From Fimbriimonadaceae bacterium (GTDB lineage Bacteria > Armatimonadota > UBA10988), in NCBI GenBank assembly GCA_020850355.1, contig JADZEX010000077.1, forward strand, positions 62,001 through 126,000: DNA of 64,000 nucleotides, read 5' to 3'. A program made the position numbers and the translations under genes. Shown here in pieces: positions 45,645 to 58,662 of the stretch (positions are counted from its first letter, which is position 1; every line of letters starts with the position of its first letter). Under the pieces are notes generated by a model. That model worked only from the letters and a program-made list of their open reading frames with translations. It was not told the origin of the DNA and did no database searches.

Positions 45645-45938
45645 TCAGCCGCCGGCCTGCAGGACCGCCAGACTGACCGCCAGCCCGGCGGGACAAGCCC
45701 CGCTGCAGAGGTTGCATTCCCCACACGCCAGCCCCCGGCGAAGCTCTGCCGGTAGCGCCGCCCAGGCGGCCGGATCCTGGCGCCGGCGGAGCACCGTCGG
45801 GATGGCGACGCGCTCGGGGCAGACGGTCAGGCACGGCGCGGCGCAGTGCTGGCAAGGGTCGGCCGCGGCCACGGCGAGCAGCGCCAGACCGCCGGCCGCG
45901 GCGGCGACGAACTGACGGCGATTCGGGGTCTCGGGCAT
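45645..45938 (-). CDS. small Tat-exported double 4Fe-4S ferredoxin-like protein
   Basis: A 97-residue protein with a twin-arginine signal (NRRQFVAAAAGGLALL) and two cysteine clusters, C29-C32-C36-C40 and C72-C75-C78-C82, each followed by Pro as in bacterial ferredoxins. It should carry two 4Fe-4S centres in the periplasm. GGGAG lies 8 bases before the ATG. It is divergent from the DUF6785 permease 100 bp away, and no obvious redox partner is adjacent. It may instead be the remnant or short form of a larger Tat ferredoxin. Confidence 0.75.
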   Translation of the reverse strand: MPETPNRRQFVAAAAGGLALLAVAAADPCQHCAAPCLTVCPERVAIPTVLRRRQDPAAWAALPAELRRGLACGECNLCSGACPAGLAVSLAVLQAGG

Positions 45939-46037
45939 CGCCAGCGCTCCCGCAGGGCAGTTCGCCTGACCACGGCGCTCTCCTGCGGCCCGGAGGGAGC
46001 AGCGCCGGGCTGGCGAAGCTGCCGACCGGGAGCCACC

Positions 46038-47966
46038 GTGACCGCACCCCGAGCCACCACGCCGATCCGCACACGCGCGCTGCTGCTCGCCGGGGTGCTG
46101 ATTCCGGTCAACCTGTTCTGGGTGGTCGCGGCCGAGGAGTTCCGGAAGACCGGCGACCCGACGACCACCTCGATCTTCTCGAACGCCGTCTTCAGCCTGC
46201 TGCTGCTGGAGTTTCTCAACAGCCTGCTGCAGCGCTGGTGGCCGCGGGCGGCGCTGCATCGGCTGGAGCGGCTGACGGTCTACAGCCTGGTCGCAGCAGC
46301 CTGCGGGATTGCCTCACGCGACTTCATCCAGGTCGCGCTGCCGCTCTGGGCCCATCCGCTGCAACACGCGACGCCCGAGAACGCCTGGCAGGCGAAGTTC
46401 ATCGGCGAGGTGCCCGGCGGCCTGATCGTCACCGACCCGGTGGCGCTGAAGAACTACTTCCAGGGCCACTCAACCCTCTACACGAAGCGCCACCTGCTGG
46501 CCTGGGCCCTGCCGGTGCTCAACTGGAGTCTCTTCTTCAGCAGCATCTGGCTGGTGATGCTGGCGCTCTGCGTGCTGCTCCGGCAGCAGTGGACCGAGCG
46601 CGAGCGGCTGAGCTTCCCGATTCTGCAGGTGCCCCTGGAGATCACCGCCAGCGGCCACGACCTCTGGCGACAGCGCGCCTTCTGGGCCGGCTTCTGGCTG
46701 GCCGCGGCCATCGACCTGCTCAATGGCCTCAACAAGTTCGTGCCGCAGGTGCCGCTGCTGAAGCTGAAGCTGACCAATCTGCAGCCGTTCTTCACGACGC
46801 CGGCGCTGCAGAAGATGGGCTACACGCCGATCTCGTTCTTCCCGTTCGCGATTGGCCTGGCGTTTCTGCTGCCGACCGACCTGAGCTTCTCGTGCTGGTT
46901 CTTCTACCTCTTCTTCAAGGCCCAACTGGCCGTCGGCGGCTGGCTGGGTTACGAGGGCTCGATGGGGTTCGAGGGCAAGCAAGGCAGCATGCCGTTCGTC
47001 GCGGAGCAGGGCATCGGGGCCTATCTGGCGCTGGGGCTGTTCGGTCTGTACATGGCCCGCGACCACCTGCGCGGCGTGCTGGCGCGGGCCCGCCGGCCGC
47101 TGCAGCGCGACGACCGCCTGGCCCGCTGGGCCCTCCTGGCGCTCGGCGTGGGATTGCTGCACTGGGTCTACTTCAGCGTCTACTGCGGCTTCACCTGGAC
47201 CGTCGCGGTGGCCTACTTCGGGCTCTACTTCCTGGTCACCACGACGATCACCAAGATCCGCGCCGAGTTGGGTCCGCCAGTACACGACCTGCACTTCGGC
47301 GGACCGGACCGGATGCTGCTGACCTGGCTGGGGGTCCAGGGCCTGCGGCCGGCCGACCGGATCGGCTTTGCGCTGTTCTTCGGCTTCAACCGGGCCTACC
47401 GCGGGGTCCCGCAGCCGATGATGCTGGAGGCGATGCGCGCGGTGGAGCTGGAGAACGGGTCGCAGACGCGCCTGGCCTGGGCCTTTCTGCTGGCCGGCCC
47501 GCTGGCCGCCTTCGGCTCCTGCTGGGCGATGCTGCACTGGGCCTATCACGACGGCATGCAGTTCGCCCGCGAGTCCTACCGTTTCGGCGGCCAGGCCTGG
47601 CTGCGGCTCGATAGCTGGTTCGCGCAGCCCTGGCCAGTGGCCGGCGGCGCCACCGCGGCGATGGGCGTCGGGGCGGTCGGCTGCCTGCTGCTGATGGGCC
47701 TGCGGCTGCGCTTCCTGGGGTTCCCGTTTCACCCGATTGGCTACGCCATCTCCGCCAACTGGGCGATGAACTGCGTCTGGATGCCCATCCTGATCGGCTG
47801 GGCGGCCAAGAGCCTGTGCCTCAAGTACGGCGGCTCACGGCTCTACCGCCAGGTCCTGCCAGCAGCGATTGGACTGATCCTGGGCGAGTTCGTGGTCGGC
47901 AGCCTGTGGTCGCTCTACGGCGTCGCCACCAAGGTGCCGGTCTACTCCTTCTGGTTGTTTGACTGA
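46038..47966 (+). CDS. DUF6785-family multi-pass membrane protein (OPT-like permease)
   Basis: A 642-residue polytopic protein with about 12-14 hydrophobic segments. Family blocks are RERLSFPILQVPLEIT, FFPFAIGLAFLLPTDLSFSCWFF, YEGSMGFEGKQGSM and FHPIGYAISANWAMN. It belongs to the DUF6785/DUF6784 group, related to oligopeptide transporters and common in Armatimonadota and Planctomycetota, where it sits beside glycan-degrading genes. Transport substrate is not known. The start is a GTG with GGGAG 5 bases before it; upstream in-frame codons lie in the ferredoxin region. Confidence 0.82.
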   Translation: MTAPRATTPIRTRALLLAGVLIPVNLFWVVAAEEFRKTGDPTTTSIFSNAVFSLLLLEFLNSLLQRWWPRAALHRLERLTVYSLVAAACGIASRDFIQVALPLWAHPLQHATPENAWQAKFIGEVPGGLIVTDPVALKNYFQGHSTLYTKRHLLAWALPVLNWSLFFSSIWLVMLALCVLLRQQWTERERLSFPILQVPLEITASGHDLWRQRAFWAGFWLAAAIDLLNGLNKFVPQVPLLKLKLTNLQPFFTTPALQKMGYTPISFFPFAIGLAFLLPTDLSFSCWFFYLFFKAQLAVGGWLGYEGSMGFEGKQGSMPFVAEQGIGAYLALGLFGLYMARDHLRGVLARARRPLQRDDRLARWALLALGVGLLHWVYFSVYCGFTWTVAVAYFGLYFLVTTTITKIRAELGPPVHDLHFGGPDRMLLTWLGVQGLRPADRIGFALFFGFNRAYRGVPQPMMLEAMRAVELENGSQTRLAWAFLLAGPLAAFGSCWAMLHWAYHDGMQFARESYRFGGQAWLRLDSWFAQPWPVAGGATAAMGVGAVGCLLLMGLRLRFLGFPFHPIGYAISANWAMNCVWMPILIGWAAKSLCLKYGGSRLYRQVLPAAIGLILGEFVVGSLWSLYGVATKVPVYSFWLFD

Positions 47967-48059
47967 CCTCCAGGTCCGTTGTCGGTCGGTCCGCGGCGCC
48001 GCCATGCTACCTGGCACCAGGCTGTCGCGCGCGGCGCGCGGTCAGAAGGACGAGCCAGG

Positions 48060-48677
48060 ACGAAGTCGCGCCGGGCGGTGGTCTGTGGGCTGGCCGCCGG
48101 AGTGACGGGACTGGCTGGCTGCTGCAGCAGCCGCGGACTGACGGGCAACGTCGACGGCTTCCCCCAGGGCGGGGCAGCGTACGCGCCGGCGGGCTGGAGC
48201 CGCAACGAGCTGGGCCTGCTGACCGCGCGGATGGCGCTGGTGACCGCGGTCTCCTACACGCACACCGGCGACTACGACACCACCGGCCTGTTCCAGTACT
48301 TCCTGGGCGGCTACACACCGACCCTCCGCGGTCGCTTCGCCGGCCGGCAGTACCTGGCCCACTTCATCGGCCGGGCGCAGGCCGCCCGCGATTGGTTGCC
48401 CTTCGATGGCGTCCCCGGCACTTACCAGGTCGACGCGCCGGTCTGGGACGATGATTACTGGGCGACCGGCACGACGGTGATCACCGACCTCGGTGGCGGT
48501 GAAGTACACGTTTTGGAGACCCTCCAGATCACCGGTCCGGGCGAGGCCAACTACACGATCACCACCGAGATTCGCCACGGCGCCAACTACGCGGTGTCGC
48601 AGCGGGTGCTCGGCAGCGAGGAGATCTGCGGCTGCTGGGACCGGCTGCTGGATCTGCTGGGCTGGTCGGGCGCGTAA
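48060..48677 (+). CDS. small lipoprotein, paralogue of the next gene (apparent ACG start)
   Basis: A 205-residue frame. If translation starts at the ACG at 48060, the protein begins with a perfect lipoprotein signal (KSRRAVVCGLAAGVTGLAGC); no ATG lies in frame before it, and a TTG at 47979 gives a poor leader. The mature part begins with GGFPQGGAAYAPAGWSRNE-like sequence that repeats in the next gene (GGVPQGGAAYTPTMLSRN). The remainder is beta-rich with no motif. It may use a rare start or carry a recent ATG-to-ACG change. Function unknown. Confidence 0.6.
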   Translation, partial: TKSRRAVVCGLAAGVTGLAGCCSSRGLTGNVDGFPQGGAAYAPAGWSRNELGLLTARMALVTAVSYTHTGDYDTTGLFQYFLGGYTPTLRGRFAGRQYLAHFIGRAQAARDWLPFDGVPGTYQVDAPVWDDDYWATGTTVITDLGGGEVHVLETLQITGPGEANYTITTEIRHGANYAVSQRVLGSEEICGCWDRLLDLLGWSGA

Positions 48678-48826
48678 CCTGATCGTCACTCCGGGTGGTC
48701 CCCGCGGCCACCCGGGGCGGCGGCTCAGAACTTCTGACAGGCGCCTGGCAGGACCGCCGGTGCATCCGGCGAAACACGCGGGTCATCAGCCGGGCTGGCG
48801 TCAGGGCCTGGCGAGGGAGATTCACA

Positions 48827-49936
48827 ATGGGCAAAGCGCAACGCAGGGGGACGCTCGGAGCGCTCCTGGCGGTGCTGATCTTGGCGACCGGGTGTGGCAG
48901 CAATGCTGGCCTGGGGCTGGTCGGCGGCGTGCCGCAGGGCGGCGCAGCCTACACCCCAACCATGCTGTCGCGCAACGCGCAGGCCGCGATGATGGCCGAG
49001 ATGACGATGCTGGTGGGCAACGCCCCGGCCAATGTGGTGCAGGGTGACAGCCCGCTGCTGGGCCTGGTCGGCGGCATCTTGCCGGTGCTGCGCCAAGGCG
49101 GCGGCGGCCGGGCGCTGGCGGGGCCGGTGCTGCAGCAGGTCTCGCGCCTGCGGCAGTTCCCCGACTTCGAGGAACCGGGCACCACCGAAATCGACGAGGA
49201 CCTTGGCGACGGCACGCGGATCCAGGGCACCGTGACGGTCACCGCGGCGGGCGACGGGGTCATGCTCAGCGCCGACCTGTGGGTCACCAGCGCGGCCGGC
49301 ACGCGGCTGCACATCCGGCTCGGCGTGCCGCTGGGCGCCCCTGAGAACACCTTCGTCGTGAACATTGAGGGCCGGCTGGTGGTCGATGCCACGGTGATCA
49401 CCGTGTTTGTCGACCTGCGGGCCGAGCTGAACTCGGTGGAAGCGTTCCGGGGCCGGCTGCAGGTGGCTCTGGTGGTGGTCGACCCGCAGCTCGGCGAGTT
49501 GCTCAAGCTGGTCGATGACCTGACGCTGGAAGGCAGCTTCACCGGTGAGCAGATCGGCGTGACCTTGACCGGCGAGGCCACCTTCGGCGTGCGCCCGGCC
49601 TGGGCCGAGGGTCTGATCTGGGTCCGCACCCGCGCCACCTTCGAGCTGGCCGGCAGCGCTGAGGGCATCACCGGCGGTGGCGTGCTGACCGGCCTCGCCA
49701 GCAACGGCTATGTGATCGCCCTGCGGTTGGGCGCCGATGGCAGCATGACCGGCACCGTCCACGACGAACGAGGACGGCAGATCGCGACCATCACGGGCGC
49801 GCTCGGGGCCGGCGGCCAGGTCACCTTCACCAACGGCCAGGACGAACCCTACCAGATCGGCGGCGACGCCGTCGGGTTCCTGGTCGCTCTGCTCGGCTTG
49901 GACCTGGACAACCTCCCGACGGACTTCCTGCTGTAG
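48827..49936 (+). CDS. beta-rich lipoprotein of unknown function
   Basis: A 369-residue lipoprotein (lipobox ATGC near residue 24). The N-terminal GGVPQGGAAYTPTMLSRN is shared with the upstream paralogue. Residues 100-369 form alternating strands (VTVTAAGDGVMLSADLWVTS, LVVDATVITVFVDLRAELNS, GVTLTGEATFGVRPAW), suggesting a beta-barrel-like or lipid-binding fold. No catalytic motif is seen. A clear SD (GAGGGAGA) precedes the ATG, and a strong terminator follows the stop. Probably an envelope structural or sensor protein. Confidence 0.7.
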   Translation: MGKAQRRGTLGALLAVLILATGCGSNAGLGLVGGVPQGGAAYTPTMLSRNAQAAMMAEMTMLVGNAPANVVQGDSPLLGLVGGILPVLRQGGGGRALAGPVLQQVSRLRQFPDFEEPGTTEIDEDLGDGTRIQGTVTVTAAGDGVMLSADLWVTSAAGTRLHIRLGVPLGAPENTFVVNIEGRLVVDATVITVFVDLRAELNSVEAFRGRLQVALVVVDPQLGELLKLVDDLTLEGSFTGEQIGVTLTGEATFGVRPAWAEGLIWVRTRATFELAGSAEGITGGGVLTGLASNGYVIALRLGADGSMTGTVHDERGRQIATITGALGAGGQVTFTNGQDEPYQIGGDAVGFLVALLGLDLDNLPTDFLL

Positions 49937-49963
49937 GCCTGCGGACGACCCCAGGCAGGACCA

Positions 49964-49999
49964 CAGACGCCGGCGGCGAAGGCCGCCGGCGTCTGCTTT
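49964..49999 (+). terminator. intrinsic terminator
   Basis: Perfect 14-base arms (CAGACGCCGGCGGC / GCCGCCGGCGTCTG) with a GAAG loop, followed by CTTT. It lies 28 bases past the lipoprotein stop and separates it from the YdcZ gene. Confidence 0.85.
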
Positions 50000-50042
50000 G
50001 GGAGGTCGCCATCCACGGCGGGTGGCGTTGGATTGGAGATCT

Positions 50043-50507
50043 GTGGGCAAGTCGTTGCTGCTCCCCGGCGCCTTTCTACTGGGCCTGGTGATCGCGGGCC
50101 AACTGGCCATCAACGCCGGTGTGGCGACCCAGACCGGCAACCTGCGGCTGAACAACGCGGTGTTCTGGTCGAGCGGCGCCATCGCCGCGGTGCTGCTGGG
50201 CTTGACCTCCCGCGACCCGGCGTTCTGGAGCCGCGCCGCGCAGATTCCCTGGTGGCTGTGGACGGCCGGGGTGCTGGGTGCGGTGATCGTGGTGGGCATC
50301 GCCTTCCTGATGCAGCGCCTCGGCGCCGGGGCGACCAACGTGCTGATGCTCTCGGGCCAGGTCGTCGGCAGCCTGCTGGTCAGCCACTATGGCCTGCTCG
50401 GGACGCCGACCGACAAGCTCAACCCGACCCGTGTGGTGGCCTGCGCGGTGATGCTGCTCGGAGCCATCGTGGCCGTGAGTGGCGGACGACCGGCCCCAGA
50501 GCGATAG
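50043..50507 (+). CDS. YdcZ/DUF606-type small membrane transporter
   Basis: A 154-residue protein with five hydrophobic spans, matching half-size DMT-superfamily (YdcZ) transporters. LAINAGVATQTGNLRLNNAVF and FLMQRLGAGATNVLMLSGQV are family-like. Such proteins often work as pairs; no second one is adjacent here. The start is a GTG with GGAG just upstream. The beta-helix glycosidase begins 62 bp downstream. Substrate unknown. Confidence 0.78.
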   Translation: MGKSLLLPGAFLLGLVIAGQLAINAGVATQTGNLRLNNAVFWSSGAIAAVLLGLTSRDPAFWSRAAQIPWWLWTAGVLGAVIVVGIAFLMQRLGAGATNVLMLSGQVVGSLLVSHYGLLGTPTDKLNPTRVVACAVMLLGAIVAVSGGRPAPER

Positions 50508-50569
50508 GCCGGCCGCGGCAGGGCTTGGCGGACCGGCGGCGAAGCGGCCCCGGCGAGTTGGAGTCCACG

Positions 50570-53278
50570 ATGCTCGCGCGACTGGTTTGCCTGCTGCTGC
50601 TCTCCCCGTCGGTCGCCGCGCCGCTGACGCTGCATGTTGCGCCGGGCGGCCACGATGCCTGGTCTGGCCGCCTGGCCGCCGCCAACCGCAGCCGCAGCGA
50701 CGGCCCGCTGGCGACCCTCGGCGGCGCCCGCGACCGCTTGCGGGCGGTGCGCCAGGCTGGCGGTCTGCCAGCCGGCGGCGCCGTCGTCGAGGTCGCCGCG
50801 GGGGTCTACGAAATGCTCCAACCGCTGGCCCTGGAGGCCGGCGACAGCGGCACCGCCGCGGCCCCGATCGTCTGGCGCGTGGCCCGCGGCGCGGCGGTCC
50901 GGCTGGTCGGCGGCAAGGTCCTGGGCGGCTGGCAGCCGGTGCGTGACCGCGCCGTGCTGGACCGGCTGGAGCCGACGGCGCGCGGCCAGGTGCTGGTCTG
51001 CGACCTGGCGGCTCACGGCCTGCCGACCTTACCGCTGCTGGCGCCCGGCCACACCTGGGCGCAGAGCGACCCCGGCAACGAGTTCTTCTTTGGCGACCAG
51101 CCAATGACCCTGGCCCGCTGGCCGAACGTCGGGTTCGTCAAGGTTGGCGCCCTGCACGGGCCGACCCCGCAGGACATCCGTGGGACCAAGGGCTGTATGG
51201 AGGGCCTCTTCGAGTACGCCGGCGACCGGCCCGGCCGCTGGGTCGGCGAGCCACAGGTGATGCTGCACGGCTACTGGTTCTGGGACTGGGCCGACCAGCG
51301 CCTGCAGGTCGAGCAGATCGACACCGCGCGCCACATCCTGACGCTGCAGGCCAAGCCGCAACACGCCTTTGGGTTCCGCACCGGGCAGTGGTACTACGCC
51401 TACAACCTGCTCAGCGAGCTGGACCAGCCGGGCGAGTGGTATGCCGACCGGGCCGGCGGCAAGCTCTATTTCTGGCCACCCCGACCGATTGCCCAGGGCG
51501 CGCCGCGGATCTCCGTGGCGCCCAACCTGATCACCCTGAAGGATGTCCACCACACCACCTTCCAGGGCTTCATCCTGGAGGCAGTGAAGGGCACCGCGAT
51601 CAGCGCCAGCGGAGCGGAGCAGGTCCACGTCGTCGGCTGCACCATCCGCAACACGGCGGCCTGGGCGGTCAACCTCAGCGGGCGCGACAGCAGTGTGCGG
51701 GGCTGCGATATCTACCTCACCGGCGAGGGCGGGGTCAATCTCAACGGCGGCGACCGTCCGACCTTGACCCCTGGCCGGCTGCATGTCGAGAACTGCAACA
51801 TTCACCACTTCAGCCGCGTCAACCCGGTCTACAAGCCAGCCGTGATGCTCAATGGCGTCGGCCACGTGGTGCGCCACAACCTGCTCCACAACGCGCCGCA
51901 TATGGCCATCGGGTTCGGCGGCAACGACCACCTGATCGAGTACAATGAGATCCACAGCGTGGTCTACGAGTCGAACGACGCCGGGGTGATGTACGCCGGC
52001 TACAACCCGACGATGCGCGGGCACCAGATCCGGTACAACTACCTGCACCACATCTACGGCTACGAGGGCCGGGGCTGTGTTGGGGTCTACCTCGACGACA
52101 TGTTCTGCTCCGCCGACATCGTCGGCAACCTGTTCTACCAAGTGCCCCGCGCCGCCTTCATCGGCGGTGGGCGCGACAACAGCATCGTCAACAACACCTT
52201 CGTCGACTGCTCCCCGGCGGTGCACATCGACGCCCGCGCCCTGGGTTGGGCCGCCCCAGGGGTGAAGAACCTCGAGACCCGTTTGAAGGAGATGCCCTAC
52301 ACCAAGGAGCCCTGGACGACCCGGTGGCCGCAACTGCTGCACTACCTGGACGACGAACCGGCCGTCCCGAAGGGCAACCTGATCGCGCGCAACATCTGCT
52401 GGGGCGGCAAGTGGGATGAGATCGAGGGCAAGGCCCGGCCGCATGTGAAATACGAGGCCAACCTGCTGGACCAAGACCCGCGCTTCGTCAATGCGTCCAA
52501 GCTGGACTTCCGGCTGCGGCCCGACTCGCCCGCTTTGAGGCTCGGCTTCCAGCCCCTGCCGATCTCCAAGATGGGCCTCTACGCCTCAACCGAGCGCGCC
52601 AGTTGGCCGGTGCGCCACACGGTACGCCCGGGGCCGGCCCGGCCGCCGACACCGCCGAAGGTGGCCCGCGGTGACGCACCGGTGGTGCCGGTGCGGCGCA
52701 GCACCGCGGCCGTGAAGGTCGACGGGGAGCTGCAGCCAGCGGAGTGGGACGGCCTCGACGCCGCCCGGGCGGTGGTCCTGGAGCAGGGCGTCGGCCGCGA
52801 GAAGCTCGGCCCGGCCAGCCGCGTCTGGCTGGCCCATGACGGCACGGTGCTACGGCTGGCGTTCGACAACCCGGTGCGCGCCGGCCGCGCCATCAGCACC
52901 ACCGCCACCTGGGGTCAGGACGACGCTGTGGAGCTGGCGGTGCGGGTCGGCCCGACGCCGAGCAGTCCGATCGTTGTGCTGCGAGGCTTCCCCAACGGGA
53001 CCTTTGTGTCGAGCGATGAAGCCGGCGCGCCGGCCACGCTGGTGAAGCAGGCCGGCAGCGGCGTGCAGTTCGCCGCGAAGGTGCAGTCGGCCGAACGTTG
53101 GACCGCCGAGCTGCTGGTCCCCTGGCGCAGTCTCGGCGTGACCCCGACCGCCGGGCTGAAGCTGGCCGCCAACCTGACCGTCCGCAAGCCGGGGGGCGAC
53201 CTCTGGATCCTGTGGCAGGGTACCGGGAGCTTCTCATGGGAAGCCAACCAGGCCGGCCTGCTACAGCTTGCCCCTTAG
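50570..53278 (+). CDS. secreted right-handed beta-helix glycosidase with C-terminal CBM9-like domain
   Basis: A 902-residue exported protein (signal about residues 1-16). LHVAPGGHDAWSGRLAAANR near the start is typical of GH141/GH120-class beta-helix enzymes, as is the TLGGARDRLRAVRQAGG segment. Residues 300-560 are beta-helix coils (HVVGCTIRNTAAWAVNLSGR, IEYNEIHSVVYESNDAGVMY, IVGNLFYQVPRAAFIGGG). Aspartates in this stretch may be catalytic. From about 700 to the end, KVDGELQPAEWDG and DDAVELAVRVG mark a DOMON/CBM9-like binding domain. Substrate could be fucose- or xylose-containing glycan; not readable. Confidence 0.82.
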   Translation: MLARLVCLLLLSPSVAAPLTLHVAPGGHDAWSGRLAAANRSRSDGPLATLGGARDRLRAVRQAGGLPAGGAVVEVAAGVYEMLQPLALEAGDSGTAAAPIVWRVARGAAVRLVGGKVLGGWQPVRDRAVLDRLEPTARGQVLVCDLAAHGLPTLPLLAPGHTWAQSDPGNEFFFGDQPMTLARWPNVGFVKVGALHGPTPQDIRGTKGCMEGLFEYAGDRPGRWVGEPQVMLHGYWFWDWADQRLQVEQIDTARHILTLQAKPQHAFGFRTGQWYYAYNLLSELDQPGEWYADRAGGKLYFWPPRPIAQGAPRISVAPNLITLKDVHHTTFQGFILEAVKGTAISASGAEQVHVVGCTIRNTAAWAVNLSGRDSSVRGCDIYLTGEGGVNLNGGDRPTLTPGRLHVENCNIHHFSRVNPVYKPAVMLNGVGHVVRHNLLHNAPHMAIGFGGNDHLIEYNEIHSVVYESNDAGVMYAGYNPTMRGHQIRYNYLHHIYGYEGRGCVGVYLDDMFCSADIVGNLFYQVPRAAFIGGGRDNSIVNNTFVDCSPAVHIDARALGWAAPGVKNLETRLKEMPYTKEPWTTRWPQLLHYLDDEPAVPKGNLIARNICWGGKWDEIEGKARPHVKYEANLLDQDPRFVNASKLDFRLRPDSPALRLGFQPLPISKMGLYASTERASWPVRHTVRPGPARPPTPPKVARGDAPVVPVRRSTAAVKVDGELQPAEWDGLDAARAVVLEQGVGREKLGPASRVWLAHDGTVLRLAFDNPVRAGRAISTTATWGQDDAVELAVRVGPTPSSPIVVLRGFPNGTFVSSDEAGAPATLVKQAGSGVQFAAKVQSAERWTAELLVPWRSLGVTPTAGLKLAANLTVRKPGGDLWILWQGTGSFSWEANQAGLLQLAP

Positions 53279-53297
53279 CCTGGCGAGGAGGCAGCCG

Positions 53298-54218
53298 ATG
53301 CAGTGTGTGCCGTGGCCTGGGACCGATCTGGCGGTCAGCCCGCTCTGTCTGGGCACTGCCGACTGGGGCACCAAGACGCCGGCCGAGGCCACTCCGGGCC
53401 TGCTGGCCGCAGCCTGGCAGGCCGGGATCAACTTCTTCGACACGGCCCACGTCTACGCCGCTTGGGTCCCCGGCGGTGGCGGCCGACCCGAGCGGCTGCT
53501 GGGGCAGGCGCTGCGCGCGGCCGGGGTGGCCGAGCAGGCCATTGTCGCGACCAAGGGCGGGCATCCCGGCTGGGACGGCTACCCACGCGAGGCGCCGTTC
53601 CTGTCAGAGCGCCAGATCCGCCGTGACCTGAGCGAGAGCCTGGAGCGCCTGGAGCGGGACTGGGTGGACGTCTACTACCTCCACCGCGACGACGGGGTGA
53701 CCCCGGTCGCCGAGATCCTGGGCACCCTCAACGCCCTCCGCGATGAGGGCCGGATCCGGGTGCTGGGCGCCAGCAACTGGTCGCTGACCCGGGTCGCCGC
53801 GGCCAACGCCTGGGCGGCGGCGGCGGGCCGTCAGGGGTTTCGGGTGGTCCAGCCGCAGTGGAGCCTGGCGGTGCCGCGGTGGACGATGCAGGGCGAGCCG
53901 ACGACCCGCTACGTGCTGCCCCGCGAGGCCGCCTGGTACGCCGCCCACGACGTCGTCGTAGCGGCCTGGTCGGCGACCGCCAACGGCTGGTTCGCTGGGC
54001 GCGGCGCAGCTTGGGACCGGCCGGTCAACCGCCGCAGTCGGGCCCGCGCGCGCCAGCTCGCCGCCGAGCTGGGCGGCACGCCGACGCAGGTCGCGCTGGC
54101 CTGGTTGCGGCAGCAGGCGCCGCTGACCATCCCGATCTTCTCGACGGGCAGCCCGGCGCACCTGGCCGAGGCGGTCGGCGCCGTCGAGCTGGCCCTGACC
54201 GTGGAGCAGTGCCGCTGG

Positions 54219-54236
<18 letters not shown>
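53298..54236 (+). CDS. aldo/keto reductase
   Basis: A 312-residue NAD(P)H-dependent reductase of the AKR superfamily (TIM barrel). LGTADWG, INFFDTAHVY (catalytic Asp and Tyr), IVATKGG (Lys) and VYYLHRDD (His) give the tetrad. FSTGSPAHLAEAVGAVELAL at the end is the cofactor region, where the usual R/N phosphate-binding set is only partly kept. GAGGAG lies close before the ATG. It follows the beta-helix enzyme closely and may act on released sugars. The stop overlaps the convergent kinase gene by 18 bp. Confidence 0.92.
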
Positions 54237-57881
<3,645 letters not shown>

Positions 57882-58014
57882 TCGCCACCGGCCGGGCAAC
57901 CCTGCCCAGCAGATGTTGCCTTGGCGTCACAGACCGCCGTCGCCGATCTGGACCCCGCAGGAGGTAGCGCCACGGCGCAGCCGAAGCCAGGGCAGCGACC
58001 TCAAGGAGTGGGCG

Positions 58015-58653
58015 ATGACGACTCGACGACTGCTGATTGGCATCGGCGGCGGATCGGGCTCGGGAAAGACGACCTTGGCCCGGCGGATCCAAGAAGCCGC
58101 TGGCGACGCGGTGGTGGCCATCGTCGAAGTGGACGCCTACTACGCCGACTTCTCGCACCTGCAGCAGAGAGACCGCGAGCGGCTGAACTTCGACCATCCC
58201 GACGCCATCGACTGGGAGCTGTTGCTGGAACACCTCGACACGCTCTGCGACGGCCACGGCATCGAGCAGCCGGTCTACGACTTCAGCTCCCACAGCCGCG
58301 CCGACGAGGTGGTCGCCCTGGAGCCGGCCCCGGTCGTGGTCGTGGAGGGGATCCACGCCTTCAGTAACCCCGACCTGCGCGAGCGGCTCAACTTGCGGAT
58401 CTTCGTCGACACCGGCAGCGACATCCGCTTCATCCGCCGCCTGCGCCGCGATCTGCTGAGCCGCGACCGCAGCATCGACAGTGTCGTCGAGCAGTACATC
58501 GAGACGGTGCGGCCGATGTACAACGACTACATCGGACCCAGCCGCCGCCACGCCGACATCATCTTGCCCGAGGGCAACTGCAACGAGCTCGGCGTCGACC
58601 TGCTGCTGGAGGCCCTGGTCAGCCGCATCGAGCGGCATGTCCACGGCGATTGA
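58015..58653 (+). CDS. udk: uridine kinase / P-loop kinase
   Basis: A 212-residue uridine-kinase-like enzyme phosphorylating uridine or cytidine in salvage. The P-loop is GGGSGSGKTT (11-20). EVDAYYADFSHLQQ and NFDHPDAIDWELLLEHLDTL are the canonical substrate-site blocks, and VVVVEGIHAFSNPDLRE carries the Walker-B-like acid. IRRLRRDLLSRDRSIDSVVEQY is the lid. AAGGAG precedes the ATG. It is divergent from the kinase gene and converges on the ComEA gene. Confidence 0.93.
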   Translation: MTTRRLLIGIGGGSGSGKTTLARRIQEAAGDAVVAIVEVDAYYADFSHLQQRDRERLNFDHPDAIDWELLLEHLDTLCDGHGIEQPVYDFSSHSRADEVVALEPAPVVVVEGIHAFSNPDLRERLNLRIFVDTGSDIRFIRRLRRDLLSRDRSIDSVVEQYIETVRPMYNDYIGPSRRHADIILPEGNCNELGVDLLLEALVSRIERHVHGD

Positions 58654-58662
58654 CCGGCGCGG

